From JALOAP01 sp964632355 (GTDB lineage: Bacteria; Chloroflexota; Dehalococcoidia; Tepidiformales; Tepidiformaceae): a DNA stretch of 25,818 nt. The stretch covers positions 1 to 25,818 of the forward strand of contig CAZWBW010000034.1 of assembly GCA_964632355.1 (NCBI GenBank). Reading direction: 5' to 3'. Shown here piece after piece: positions 1 through 7,447 of the stretch. The position numbers were made by a program, and so were the translations under genes. The notes under the pieces were generated by a model that was given only the letters and a program-made list of their open reading frames with translations, was not told the origin of the DNA and searched no databases. Positions within the stretch are counted from its first letter, which is position 1, and each line of letters opens with the position of its first letter.

Positions 1-535
1 CGTGCTCGCGGGCGATGTTCGAAATGAGCTCCTGGATAACGACGGTCTTGCCGACGCCGGCACCACCGTAGAGGCCGACCTTACCACCGCGGACGAGGGG
101 GGCGATGAGGTCGATAACCTTGATGCCCGTTTCGAGCACGGAGGGTGTGGTCTCCTGCTCTTCGAAGGTGGGCGGCTCGCGGTGGATGGGCCAGCGCGGT
201 GCGTCTTCGGCGATGGGCATGTCGTCGATGGGCTGGCCGAGAACGTTGAACATGCGGCCGAGCGAGGCATCGCCGACGGGGACAGAGATGGGCGCGCCCT
301 GGTCGATTGCGCGGGCACCGCGGCGGAGGCCGTCGGTGCTGTCCATGGCGAGGCAGCGCACCCAGTTGTTGCCGAGGTGTGCCTGGACCTCGGTGACGAG
401 TTCCGTGCCGTCGTCGTGGAAAATCGAGACCGCGTTGTTGATCGGCGGGAGGTGATCGGGCGGGAACTCGATATCGATGACGGTGCCGATGATCTGGACG
501 ACGCGTCCTTCAACGGCGGCGGGGGCTGCGGTCAT
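1..535 (-). CDS. atpD: F1Fo ATP synthase subunit beta, N-terminal part (runs off the left edge)
   Basis: The catalytic beta subunit of the F1 head makes ATP from ADP and Pi. Translating the reverse strand from the ATG ending at 535 gives 178 residues starting MTAAPAAVEGRVVQIIGTVI, the usual beta-barrel start. They continue through ETGIKVIDLIAPLVRGGK to the Walker A loop GGAGVGKT, and the frame is still open at base 1. A ribosome binding site, GGAGG, lies 6 nt before the ATG. It is the last atp gene visible. In most bacteria it directly follows atpG, but here two unrelated genes intervene, with 54 nt between the crotonase stop and this start. atpC presumably lies beyond the edge; this is inferred and not seen. 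Identification is secure. Confidence 0.97.
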   Translation of the reverse strand, partial: MTAAPAAVEGRVVQIIGTVIDIEFPPDHLPPINNAVSIFHDDGTELVTEVQAHLGNNWVRCLAMDSTDGLRRGARAIDQGAPISVPVGDASLGRMFNVLGQPIDDMPIAEDAPRWPIHREPPTFEEQETTPSVLETGIKVIDLIAPLVRGGKVGLYGGAGVGKTVVIQELISNIAREH

Positions 536-563
536 GATCTGCCTCCAAACCTTCCTGGTTCAC

Positions 564-579
564 CCCCACGCCCGTGGGG
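564..579. other. Short GC hairpin in the leader of atpD
   Basis: CCCCAC (564-569) and GTGGGG (574-579) form a 6-bp stem with a 4-nt loop between the crotonase-fold gene and atpD. Read on the minus strand it is followed by GTGAACC, not a T run, so it does not look like an intrinsic terminator for the operon. A T-rich stretch follows only on the plus strand, where no gene ends. It could be an mRNA processing or stability element, or it may be chance. Confidence 0.3.
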
Positions 580-589
580 TTGTTTGGTG

Positions 590-1333
590 TTATGACTTGG
601 ATCCGAACGCCTTGAGACGCTCGGCCATATCCGGGCCTGCACCCGGGCTAGTCCGACGTTCATACGCCAGCCCATCCACGAGAGTGTAGCGCTGGCCTTC
701 GTTCACGAGCCGCTTGTCGGCCCGGAGGGTATGCCAGGAGTTCGCGACGATGGTTGCCGCGAGTTCCTGGACAGTAGCCTGGAGTTGGTCATCGGGGACG
801 CACTGGTTCGCGAGCCCGATTTCCACGGCGCGGGCGCCAGTGATTGGCGTCCCGGTAAACATGAGTTCCTTAGCGCGGATGGGGCCGATGCGCCGCGGGA
901 GGCGCTGGCTCATGCCCCAGGTGGGAGTCATCGACCACTTGCCGTGCGTGTCGGCGAACCGCGCTGATTCGGCTGCAACGAGCAGGTCGCACGCGAGGAC
1001 GAGTTCGAGCGCGCCGGTGTAGCAGTGGCCATGCACGGCAGCGATGACCGGCTGGGGAAGCGCCTCGATGGCATCGAGCGTCTCGGCCTGGAAGTGCGGC
1101 GAGGGCGCGCGTTCGCCCGCCTGGATCGCCTTGATGTCGTTGCCCGCAGAGAACGACCGGCCTGCGCCCTGGAGCACCACGCAGCCGACGCTTTCGGTCT
1201 GGTTCGCGATCTGGTCGATGTGCTGGCGGAGCTCGCCGAAAAGCGAAGGGCTGAGTGCGTTTAGCGACTCCGGCCGATTGAGCGTGAGCCAGGCGACGCC
1301 GTCGCGGTCTTCACGGAGCACGAGCGCGGTCAT
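590..1333 (-). CDS. Enoyl-CoA hydratase/isomerase (crotonase) family protein inside the atp operon
   Basis: This 247-residue protein has the crotonase fold. The CoA and oxyanion-hole segments are visible as GRSFSAGNDIKAI (residues 58-70) and HGHCYTGALELVLACD (101-116). By alignment with rat enoyl-CoA hydratase from memory, Glu110 matches catalytic Glu144, but the place of Glu164 is taken by His130 (FADTHGKW). It may therefore not be a standard hydratase; an isomerase, hydrolase or other crotonase activity is possible, and the substrate cannot be told. The ATG overlaps the TGA of the upstream HAD gene as ATGA, indicating translational coupling. It lies between atpG/HAD and atpD, an unusual place. 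The family is certain; the reaction is not. Confidence 0.9.
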   Translation of the reverse strand: MTALVLREDRDGVAWLTLNRPESLNALSPSLFGELRQHIDQIANQTESVGCVVLQGAGRSFSAGNDIKAIQAGERAPSPHFQAETLDAIEALPQPVIAAVHGHCYTGALELVLACDLLVAAESARFADTHGKWSMTPTWGMSQRLPRRIGPIRAKELMFTGTPITGARAVEIGLANQCVPDDQLQATVQELAATIVANSWHTLRADKRLVNEGQRYTLVDGLAYERRTSPGAGPDMAERLKAFGSKS

Positions 1334-1983
1334 ACTGCGACCCCCATGATGTCATCGACCGAGATGTCCCGGAGCTCCGCGAATTCGCGGTGGGGCCCGG
1401 GGAGGTCGAGGTCGCGAGTGTACTCCGTTCGCACGGCCCAGACAGTCATGCCTGCGGCCTTGGCGGAAAGGATGCCGGCAGGGGCATCTTCGATCGCCAG
1501 GCACTGCCGCGGGTCGGTGTCGAGCCGTTCAGCGGCGCGCAGGTAGATGTCGGGCGCGGGCTTGCCGTGTTCGATGTCGCTCCCGGTGATGCGAACGGGG
1601 AACGCCTCGTCGAGGCCGATGGCCTTGAGGCAGGCGTCGACCCACGACGCGCGCGAGGATGAGGCGAGCGCAAGCGGCATGCCCGCGTCGCGCAGTGCGT
1701 TCACCAGTTCAACCGCGCCGGGGAGGGGCGTGCTGCGAGTGCGGTACTGTTCGAGGATGATCTCGTGGTACCGGGGGACGTAGTACTCTTCGGGCTTCGA
1801 AAGGCCCATGTCGCGGATCATGTCGCTCCAGCCGGCCTTGGTGCCCATGTACGGCTTGTAGGCTTCGAGCGAGATCGACAGCCCTTCCTCGGCGAGGAGT
1901 TGGTTGACGGCACGGAAATGCAGCGGCTCGCCGTCCACAAGGACGCCGTCCATATCGAAGATGACCGCTGCGAACCGCGACAG
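1330..1983 (-). CDS. HAD-superfamily phosphatase/phosphomutase-like protein with probable CTG start
   Basis: This is a HAD hydrolase of the beta-phosphoglucomutase/phosphoglycolate-phosphatase type, expected to transfer phosphate through an aspartyl intermediate in the cytoplasm. Motif I is FDMDGVLVDGEP, motif II is the LALASSS segment, motif III is GKPAPDIYL and motif IV is AIEDAPAGI. The first in-frame ATG (1953) falls inside motif I and would remove the nucleophilic Asp, so it cannot be the true start. Upstream in frame lies CTG at 1983, preceded by GGAGG with a 7-nt spacer and lying 2 nt after the atpG stop. It gives 217 residues starting (M)SRFAAVIFDMDG. No ATG, GTG or TTG was found in frame between it and 1953. 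The substrate is unknown. Gene identity is firm; the start is a strong inference. Confidence 0.9.
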   Translation of the reverse strand: MSRFAAVIFDMDGVLVDGEPLHFRAVNQLLAEEGLSISLEAYKPYMGTKAGWSDMIRDMGLSKPEEYYVPRYHEIILEQYRTRSTPLPGAVELVNALRDAGMPLALASSSRASWVDACLKAIGLDEAFPVRITGSDIEHGKPAPDIYLRAAERLDTDPRQCLAIEDAPAGILSAKAAGMTVWAVRTEYTRDLDLPGPHREFAELRDISVDDIMGVAV

Positions 1984-1985
1984 GG

Positions 1986-2867
1986 TCAGGCCTCCTCGAG
2001 TGCTGCGGCACCGCCGACGATGTCGAGGAGTTCCTTCGTGATCTGCTCCTGGCGGGCCTTGTTGTAGGTAAGGGTGAGTTCGCGAACGATCTCGTGCGCG
2101 TTGTCGGTCGCGTTCTTCATGGCCACCATCTGCGCGGACTGGAAGCTGGCCGCGTTCTGCAGGATGGCCTCGTAGATCTGCATTTCGACGTAGCGCGGAA
2201 GGAGCTCTTCGAGCACCTCCTTCGCGGAGGGCTCGAAGATGTAGTCTTCGGCGAAGGCCTGGGCGGCCTCTTCACTCTCCATCTCGGGAGGTTCGATGGG
2301 GAGAATCTGCCGGATGACTGGCTTCTGCACGGCGGTCGACACGAGTTCGGGGAAGCTCACGAACACCCGGTCGATAGCGCCGTTGAGGTAGTCCTCGATG
2401 ACGAGGCGGGTAATGGGGGCCGTTTCGGCCTGGGTGGGGTAGTCGCCGAGGCCGGTGAACTCCGCGACGACGTTGGTCTGGGCGCGGACGAAGAAGTCGC
2501 GGCCCTTCTTCCCGACGGCGACGATGGACACCGGCTCCTGCTGCATGGCGACGAACGTACCGGCCGCGCGGTTGAGGTTGGCGTTGAGGCCACCGCAGAG
2601 GCCACGGTCGGGCGTTATGTGGAGGAGGCCGATGTTCTGCACTGGCCGGCTCACGAGGAGGGGATGGCGAGCCTGGCCATCGTCGTCACTCTGTGCGGCG
2701 AGGCCGGCGATGACGGTGCGAAGTTTTTCCGCGTAGGGCTTCGCCTGCAGTGCGCGGTCCTGGGCGCGCCGCATCTTGGACGCGGCAACGAGCTGCAGTG
2801 CGTTGGTGATCTTCGCGGTGTTCTGGACGCTCGCGATTCGTCGCTTGAGCTGTCGGATGGTCGCCAT
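1986..2867 (-). CDS. atpG: F1Fo ATP synthase subunit gamma
   Basis: The gamma subunit is the central rotor shaft that couples c-ring rotation to the beta active sites. The 293-residue protein starts MATIRQLKRRIASVQNTAKI and continues with TNALQLVAASKMRRAQ. It ends with the helical segment containing MVAMKNATDNAHEIVRE and LTYNKARQEQITKELLD, both classic gamma signatures. Length is normal. AAGGGG lies just upstream of the ATG. Its end holds GAGGAGG (1991-1997), which also appears to be the ribosome binding site of the following HAD gene, so translation of the two is probably linked. A 12-bp hairpin lies between atpA and this gene. Confidence 0.98.
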   Translation of the reverse strand: MATIRQLKRRIASVQNTAKITNALQLVAASKMRRAQDRALQAKPYAEKLRTVIAGLAAQSDDDGQARHPLLVSRPVQNIGLLHITPDRGLCGGLNANLNRAAGTFVAMQQEPVSIVAVGKKGRDFFVRAQTNVVAEFTGLGDYPTQAETAPITRLVIEDYLNGAIDRVFVSFPELVSTAVQKPVIRQILPIEPPEMESEEAAQAFAEDYIFEPSAKEVLEELLPRYVEMQIYEAILQNAASFQSAQMVAMKNATDNAHEIVRELTLTYNKARQEQITKELLDIVGGAAALEEA

Positions 2868-2886
2868 GCTGTCCCCTTCTGCCGTA

Positions 2887-2916
2887 CCCCTCTCCCGCTC
2901 TTGGGCGGGAGAGGGG
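2887..2916. repeat. Perfect 12-bp inverted repeat between atpA and atpG
   Basis: CCCCTCTCCCGC (2887-2898) and GCGGGAGAGGGG (2905-2916) are exact reverse complements separated by 6 nt, and one further A-T pair flanks them. The element occupies nearly half of the 66-nt gap between atpA and atpG. No T run follows on either strand, so it is a poor intrinsic terminator. Its shape fits a REP-like palindromic unit or an mRNA stabilising/processing hairpin that could set atpA versus atpG levels. I saw no second copy in this window. Confidence 0.7.
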
Positions 2917-2933
2917 TGACAGTACGTTCCGGC

Positions 2934-4436
2934 CTAGTAGGGCACGGTCTCCTTGAAGGTGGTGATCATGTTGGTGAGCTTCTGCTCGATTTCGGGTGTG
3001 AGGTCCCGGATGTTGTTGATGTCGTCGATGAGGTCGGGATGATTGCTCGCCATGTACTTGCGGAGCTCGACTTCGAAGTCCCGGATCTTGTCGACCGGGA
3101 CGTCGTCGAGGTGGCCGCGCATGAGGGCGAAGATGATCGCGACCTCTTCGTGGAGCGACAGTGGTGCGAGCAGGCCCTGCTTGATGACCTCGTTCACGCG
3201 CTGGCCGCGTTCGAGCTGGCGGCGAGTCGCGGCGTCGAGGTCGCTGGTGCCGAACTGGGCGAAGGCCTGGAGCTCGCGGAACTGCGAGTGCTCGCCCTTC
3301 ATACCGGCGGAGACCGCCTTCATGATCTTGGTCTGCGCGGCGGAGCCGACGCGGGAGACGGAGAGACCGATGTTGATGGCGGGCCGCTGACCGGCGTTGA
3401 AGAGGTCGGACTCGAGATAGATCTGGCCGTCGGTAATGGAGATGACGTTCGTCGGGATGTACGCGGAAACGTCGTTGGCCTGGGTCTCGATGATCGGAAG
3501 CGCCGTGAGGGAGCCACCCTTCTCGAGCTTGGCTGCGCGCTCGAGGAGGCGGCTGTGGAGGTAGAACACGTCGCCGGGGTAGGCTTCGCGCCCCGGCGGG
3601 CGGCGGAGCAGCAGCGAGAGTTCGCGGTAAGCCCAGGCGTGCTTGCTCAGGTCGTCGTAGACGATGAGGGCGTCGCGGCCGCTTTCCATGATCTCTTCGC
3701 CGATGGCGCAGCCGGCGTACGGCGCGAGGTACTGGAGCGCGGCGGAGTCGGACGCGTTCGCGGCGACCACGATGGTGTGCTCCATGGCGCCGGCTTCTTC
3801 GAGGGTGCCGACAACCTGGGCGACCTTACCGGCCTTCTGGCCGATGGCGACGTAGATGCAGATGAGGTCGCCGCCCTTCTGGTTGATGATGGTGTCGAGC
3901 GCGATGGCGCTCTTACCGGTGGAGCGGTCGCCGATGATGAGCTCGCGCTGGCCGCGTCCGATCGGGATCATGGAGTCGATGGCCTTGATGCCCGTCTGGA
4001 CGGGGGTGTCGACGCTCTTGCGGAGCGTCACACCGGGGGCGATTCGCTCAACCGGGCGGGTCTTCTTGAACTGGATGGGTCCCTTGCCGTCGAGGGGGTT
4101 CCCGAGGGGGTCGATGACGCGACCGATGAGTTCGTCGCCAACGCCGACCTCGATAATGCGGCCGGTGGAGCGGACTTCGTCGCCCTCTTTAATGTCGAGG
4201 TAGTCGCCGAGGATAACGGCGGAGACGGATTCTTCCTCGAGGTTGAGGGCGAGGCCCTGGACCCCGTTTTCGAATTCGAGGAGCTCGGAGTAGCGCGCAC
4301 CGCTGAGACCGTGGATGCGTGCCACGCCGTCTGCGGCCTCGATGACGGTGCCAACATCGGTGGCGACGACACCGGTGCCGAAGGATTCGATTTGCTCGCG
4401 CAGGATCGACGCGATCTCTTCAGCGCGTACTGGCAT
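2934..4436 (-). CDS. atpA: F1Fo ATP synthase subunit alpha
   Basis: The alpha subunit is the non-catalytic nucleotide-binding partner of beta in the F1 hexamer. The 500-residue protein has the usual length. Visible marks are the Walker A loop GDRSTGKS (169-176), ALIVYDDLSKHAWAYRE around 256-272, the PGREAYPGDVFYLHSRLLER segment (281-300), and the arginine finger Arg362 in SVSRVGSAAQTK. The loop reads GDRSTGKS where many homologues have GDRQTGKT, a conservative difference. The ATG at 4436 follows AGAGG with a spacer of about 10 nt. It lies 39 nt downstream of atpH. Confidence 0.98.
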   Translation of the reverse strand: MPVRAEEIASILREQIESFGTGVVATDVGTVIEAADGVARIHGLSGARYSELLEFENGVQGLALNLEEESVSAVILGDYLDIKEGDEVRSTGRIIEVGVGDELIGRVIDPLGNPLDGKGPIQFKKTRPVERIAPGVTLRKSVDTPVQTGIKAIDSMIPIGRGQRELIIGDRSTGKSAIALDTIINQKGGDLICIYVAIGQKAGKVAQVVGTLEEAGAMEHTIVVAANASDSAALQYLAPYAGCAIGEEIMESGRDALIVYDDLSKHAWAYRELSLLLRRPPGREAYPGDVFYLHSRLLERAAKLEKGGSLTALPIIETQANDVSAYIPTNVISITDGQIYLESDLFNAGQRPAINIGLSVSRVGSAAQTKIMKAVSAGMKGEHSQFRELQAFAQFGTSDLDAATRRQLERGQRVNEVIKQGLLAPLSLHEEVAIIFALMRGHLDDVPVDKIRDFEVELRKYMASNHPDLIDDINNIRDLTPEIEQKLTNMITTFKETVPY

Positions 4437-4475
4437 TCGGACGGTACCTCTTTCTAGCCATGTGCGGTGCGGGGA

Positions 4476-5009
4476 TTAGCGCACTCCCTGGAGTTCCTGG
4501 CGGAGGCGCTTGAGCCGCGTTCGGACGCTCCCGTCGATGACGCGGTCGCCGACGCGGACGATCATGCCTCCAAGGATAGCGGGATCGACATGGGTGGTGG
4601 TGCGAACGGTCGCATTCAGGGAGGTGCTGAGCTTCTGCTCGATCTTCGCGAGCTGTTCGGGATCGAGTTCGACCGCAGTGGTGACGCGCGCCTCGACGAT
4701 TCCCTCGAACTCGTCGGCCATGCGATTAAACGCCCGTTCCACCTCGGCGGCATCGCCCGAACGTCCCTTGGATACGAGGAGCCGGGCGAGGTTGAGGGCT
4801 TTGGGCGAGACATCCAGGACGCGATCGACCATAGCGATGCGCGTTTCCAGGGGGATGCTCGTGTCGGCGAAGACAGGAGCTGCCTCGGAGCGGGCAAGGG
4901 CGGTCGCGATGTCGGCGAGGTCGGCCCGCCACTGGGTGACGGTGCCGTCCTCGCGAGCGATCGCAAACGCTGCCTGTGCGTAACGCTTAGCGGCCTGGGG
5001 GTCTGCCAT
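4476..5009 (-). CDS. atpH: F1Fo ATP synthase subunit delta
   Basis: The delta subunit (OSCP equivalent) joins the peripheral stalk to the top of F1. The 177-residue protein starts MADPQAAKRYAQAAFAIARE. It ends with the diagnostic C-terminal motif GGMIVRVGDRVIDGSVRTRL followed by KRLRQEL. Length is normal for the family. The start lies 3 nt after the atpF stop, with AGGG almost touching the ATG, so translation probably depends on ribosomes finishing atpF. Confidence 0.96.
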   Translation of the reverse strand: MADPQAAKRYAQAAFAIAREDGTVTQWRADLADIATALARSEAAPVFADTSIPLETRIAMVDRVLDVSPKALNLARLLVSKGRSGDAAEVERAFNRMADEFEGIVEARVTTAVELDPEQLAKIEQKLSTSLNATVRTTTHVDPAILGGMIVRVGDRVIDGSVRTRLKRLRQELQGVR

Positions 5010-5012
5010 GCC

Positions 5013-5519
5013 CTAGTTCTCGCTAAAGGTGGTTTCGGCCAGCGTCTCGTCGATGATGCGCTGGTGGGCCTGCCGGTCGAGCGACTGACCGATGACGCGG
5101 GAAGCCGCAGTCACGGTGAGGTCGGCGAACTGGTCGCGGAGCTCGGCGATAGCGCGGTCGCGTTCGAGTTGGATTTCGGTCCGTGCTCGTTCGAGCGCGG
5201 CCTCGCGGTCGCGAGCAGCCTGTTCGCGTGCTTCGGCCTGGATGCGGGCAGCGATCGCCTGGGCGTTGCCGACGATCTCCTGGCCCTCCCGCCGCGCCTG
5301 TTCGAGCTGCGCCTGGATGTTCGCCTGCGCCTGGGAGGCCTCGGCACGCGCGATCTCGGCGGCGTTGAGCCCTTCGGCGATCTTCTGCTTCCGCTCATCG
5401 AGCATCGCGATGATGGGCTTGTAGAGGACAAGCCGCAGGATCACGAGCAGGATGAAGAAGTTGACGACCTGCGCGATGAGCTGGGGCAGGTTGATTCCAA
5501 GGGCATCAACTGCATCCAT
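5013..5519 (-). CDS. atpF: F1Fo ATP synthase subunit b
   Basis: Subunit b forms the peripheral stalk that stops F1 from turning with the rotor. The 168-residue protein has one N-terminal membrane helix (about 12-33, LIAQVVNFFILLVILRLVLY). A long charged Ala/Glu/Gln/Arg-rich helix from about residue 38 onward is suited to a coiled coil, beginning at MLDERKQKIAEGLNAAE. Length and layout match a single b subunit, and no second b-type gene is present. The ATG at 5519 has AAAGGAA about 10 nt upstream. It sits between atpE and atpH, in standard order. Confidence 0.96.
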   Translation of the reverse strand: MDAVDALGINLPQLIAQVVNFFILLVILRLVLYKPIIAMLDERKQKIAEGLNAAEIARAEASQAQANIQAQLEQARREGQEIVGNAQAIAARIQAEAREQAARDREAALERARTEIQLERDRAIAELRDQFADLTVTAASRVIGQSLDRQAHQRIIDETLAETTFSEN

Positions 5520-5548
5520 GAACGAACCGTTCCTTTGAACTTACGTAC

Positions 5549-5815
5549 TTAGATGACGAACGCGATGATGAGCGCGGAAAGCAGAGCGTAAATGCCGATG
5601 GCTTCCGCGAACGCGACGGAGAGAATGAGGTTCGTCTGAATGGCGGCGCGGGCTTCGGGGTTGCGGCCGAGGGCCTCCATTGCCTTGCCAGCGAGCATGC
5701 CGATGGCGAGAGCGGGAGCGATACCGCCAATTGCCATGGCGAAGGCGGCTCCGATTGCCTTGGCGCCGTCAGTCTCGAGAACCACGAGAAACGGCAGGAA
5801 GCTGAGAAGATCCAT
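5549..5815 (-). CDS. atpE: F1Fo ATP synthase subunit c
   Basis: Subunit c forms the membrane rotor ring. The 88-residue protein starts MDLLSFLPFLVVLETDGAKA and has two hydrophobic helices (about 20-43 and 62-87) joined by the polar loop RNPEA (51-55). The ion-binding carboxylate is Glu71 in AFAEAIGIYA. The residue after it is Ala, not the Ser/Thr seen in Na+-binding rings, so proton coupling is the likelier reading (inference). The open frame continues upstream, but MDLL is the family-like start and GGAGG lies about 12 nt before it. The gap to atpB (5816-5879) is 64 nt with nothing else recognised. Confidence 0.96.
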   Translation of the reverse strand: MDLLSFLPFLVVLETDGAKAIGAAFAMAIGGIAPALAIGMLAGKAMEALGRNPEARAAIQTNLILSVAFAEAIGIYALLSALIIAFVI

Positions 5816-5879
5816 TTGCGTGCCTAACCTCCGTGGCGCTTCCGTGTGGATAGCGCAATGGTGTTCCTGAGCACAGGCT

Positions 5880-7166
5880 CTACTGAGCCTGGAGTGCCTG
5901 CGGTTGGTGGTGCGGCTCGGCCGCACCGTCGTCGTGACCGTGGCCTTCGCCATGCTCTTCGTCGTGGTCGTCATGGCTGGAGACCGCGCCGATGGCGAAC
6001 ACGAGAAGCAGGAGTGCGAAGACGATGGCCTGGATGAGACCGACGAAGAGCTCGAGGCCGTAGATGCCGAGCGGGGCAATGAACGGCGCAAGGAAGGTGA
6101 GAATCAGCAGCAGCACGCTCCCGGCGAAGATGTTGCCGAAGAGACGGAAGGAGAAGCTGATGATTCGGATGAATTCGGAGACGAACTCAAGAATGCCGAC
6201 GAACGTGAGGATCGGGCTCTTGAGGGGGTTGATGAAGAACTTGCCGAGATAGCCGATGCCAAGGGCCTGGAAGCCCCAGAACTGGATGAAGATGAAGGCG
6301 GAAACGGCCATGCCGAGGGTGAGGCTGAGGTCGCTAAAGGCGGGCCGGAAGAAGGGGTAGACCATGGCCAGCTTCGTGCCCGGGAAGTTGATCTCGGCGA
6401 AGCTGGTGCCTAGGGCCGCGCTCGTTACGGAGCCTTCGCCTTCGATGAGCTTGGGTGCATTGGGATCAGCTTCGAGCGCGGCGAGAGCGGCCTGTACGTC
6501 TTCGGCCGTGTAGTGGTGCTCTTCGCCCTCGTGCTCGGGGGCTTCGTAGTCAGTGAAGAACTCGGCGAGGGCGACGATGTAGGCGTCGAGCGCAGCGGAC
6601 GGGTCGTCGCCTTCGTGGATGTCGAACTTGAAGGTGTCGGCGCCGGTCTTGGCGAGGGCGACGCCACCGGAGTTCTCCATTTCCCAGGCGAAGTAGTGCT
6701 TGTCCTCGTCGAAGGGCTCGCCTTCGGCGTACTGCGCCTGGATGTCTTCGAAGGCTTCGGTGCCGTAGTCGTGGGTGATGCCGATGGCCTTGAAGAAGGG
6801 GAGCAGGCCGAGCCAGTTCCCCATGAGGATGAAGAGGAAGAAGGTGGCGATGACCATGAAGAAGCGGCGGCCATGTTCGCGGCCGGCGATTTCTTCGATC
6901 TGGTCGAGCAGGAAGCCGACGACGGCTTCGATGAAGTTCTGGCCACCGCTGGGGATGAGGGTGAGGCCGCGAACGAGGGCCACGGAGAGCAGGATGAGCA
7001 CGAGCATGGCCAGCCAGGAGGCCATGAGTGTGCTGGTAATGGTGAACGGCCCGATATCCCAGAGGGGATCGCCGGGGATGACGATATGGGGTTCGGGGCC
7101 GGCAGCGAAGATGAAGCCGGCGGCCAGCATTGCGATTACCGCGACGGCGATGATGGCTACCTTCAA
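5880..7166 (-). CDS. atpB: F1Fo ATP synthase subunit a with large acidic insertion and His-rich tail
   Basis: Subunit a forms the ion half-channels against the c-ring. The core is clear: the segment after MGNWLGLLPFF (115-125), the essential Arg341 in SFSFRLFGNIFAG, and Gln379 in GLIQAIVFALLLLVF. Ser350 and Glu372 occupy places held by Glu219 and His245 in E. coli, a variation known in the family. At 428 residues it is far longer than the usual 240-290. Residues about 131-265 form an Asp/Glu-rich insertion between two membrane helices, probably on the outer face. The C-terminus from 397 is rich in His, Asp and Glu (SHDDHDEEHGEGHGHDD). An extra N-terminal hydrophobic stretch (3-22) may be a signal peptide. 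The start is TTG at 7166, with GGGAG about 10 nt upstream. Confidence 0.95.
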   Translation of the reverse strand: MKVAIIAVAVIAMLAAGFIFAAGPEPHIVIPGDPLWDIGPFTITSTLMASWLAMLVLILLSVALVRGLTLIPSGGQNFIEAVVGFLLDQIEEIAGREHGRRFFMVIATFFLFILMGNWLGLLPFFKAIGITHDYGTEAFEDIQAQYAEGEPFDEDKHYFAWEMENSGGVALAKTGADTFKFDIHEGDDPSAALDAYIVALAEFFTDYEAPEHEGEEHHYTAEDVQAALAALEADPNAPKLIEGEGSVTSAALGTSFAEINFPGTKLAMVYPFFRPAFSDLSLTLGMAVSAFIFIQFWGFQALGIGYLGKFFINPLKSPILTFVGILEFVSEFIRIISFSFRLFGNIFAGSVLLLILTFLAPFIAPLGIYGLELFVGLIQAIVFALLLLVFAIGAVSSHDDHDEEHGEGHGHDDGAAEPHHQPQALQAQ

Positions 7167-7173
7167 ATCTGCG

Positions 7174-7407
7174 TCACTCCCGTGGCTCGTCGTCGAGCCG
7201 GCGAATCAGTGGCAGGAGCATGCGGTATCCGCCGACGGCTGCGACGGCGAGGCCCAGCACGATCCCTATCAGCGTGAATGTGGGCTCAAGACCAGTCGCG
7301 GAGTCGGCCCATCGGCCGATCACTACACCGAGGATGAGACAGGTTGCGAAGAACCAACCCGCTCCGAGCAGGTAGGCAGTTGGAACCATCCAGCTCCAGC
7401 TGCCCAC
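7174..7407 (-). CDS. AtpZ/AtpI-like small membrane protein, first gene of the atp operon
   Basis: This 77-residue protein has two membrane helices (about 7-28 and 42-63) around a short polar loop. The segment GVVIGRWADSATGLEPTFTL followed by IGIVLG matches the glycine- and Asp-containing pattern of the AtpZ/AtpI F0F1-ATPase accessory family, which assists c-ring assembly or Mg2+ supply. The start is GTG at 7407, with GAGGAGG about 5 nt upstream; an internal ATG (residue 7) is possible but has no such site. It ends 7 nt before atpB. Whether it is AtpI or AtpZ in function cannot be decided from sequence this short. Confidence 0.85.
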   Translation of the reverse strand: MGSWSWMVPTAYLLGAGWFFATCLILGVVIGRWADSATGLEPTFTLIGIVLGLAVAAVGGYRMLLPLIRRLDDEPRE

Positions 7408-7447
7408 TTAGCCCTCCTCGGGGGCGCCCGGTCTCCAGACCCCCGGC

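Noticed and set aside
2094..4457. A 787-codon open frame on the plus strand opposite atpG and atpA
   Set aside because: It lies wholly antisense to two certain ATP synthase genes; its Glu/Asp/Val/Gly-rich translation is the shadow expected opposite GC-rich genes and shows no domain.
5816..6091. An N-terminal extension of AtpE (frame open to 6091)
   Set aside because: The upstream part is a shadow of atpB; c subunits have about 70-90 residues and MDLL at 5815 has a ribosome binding site.
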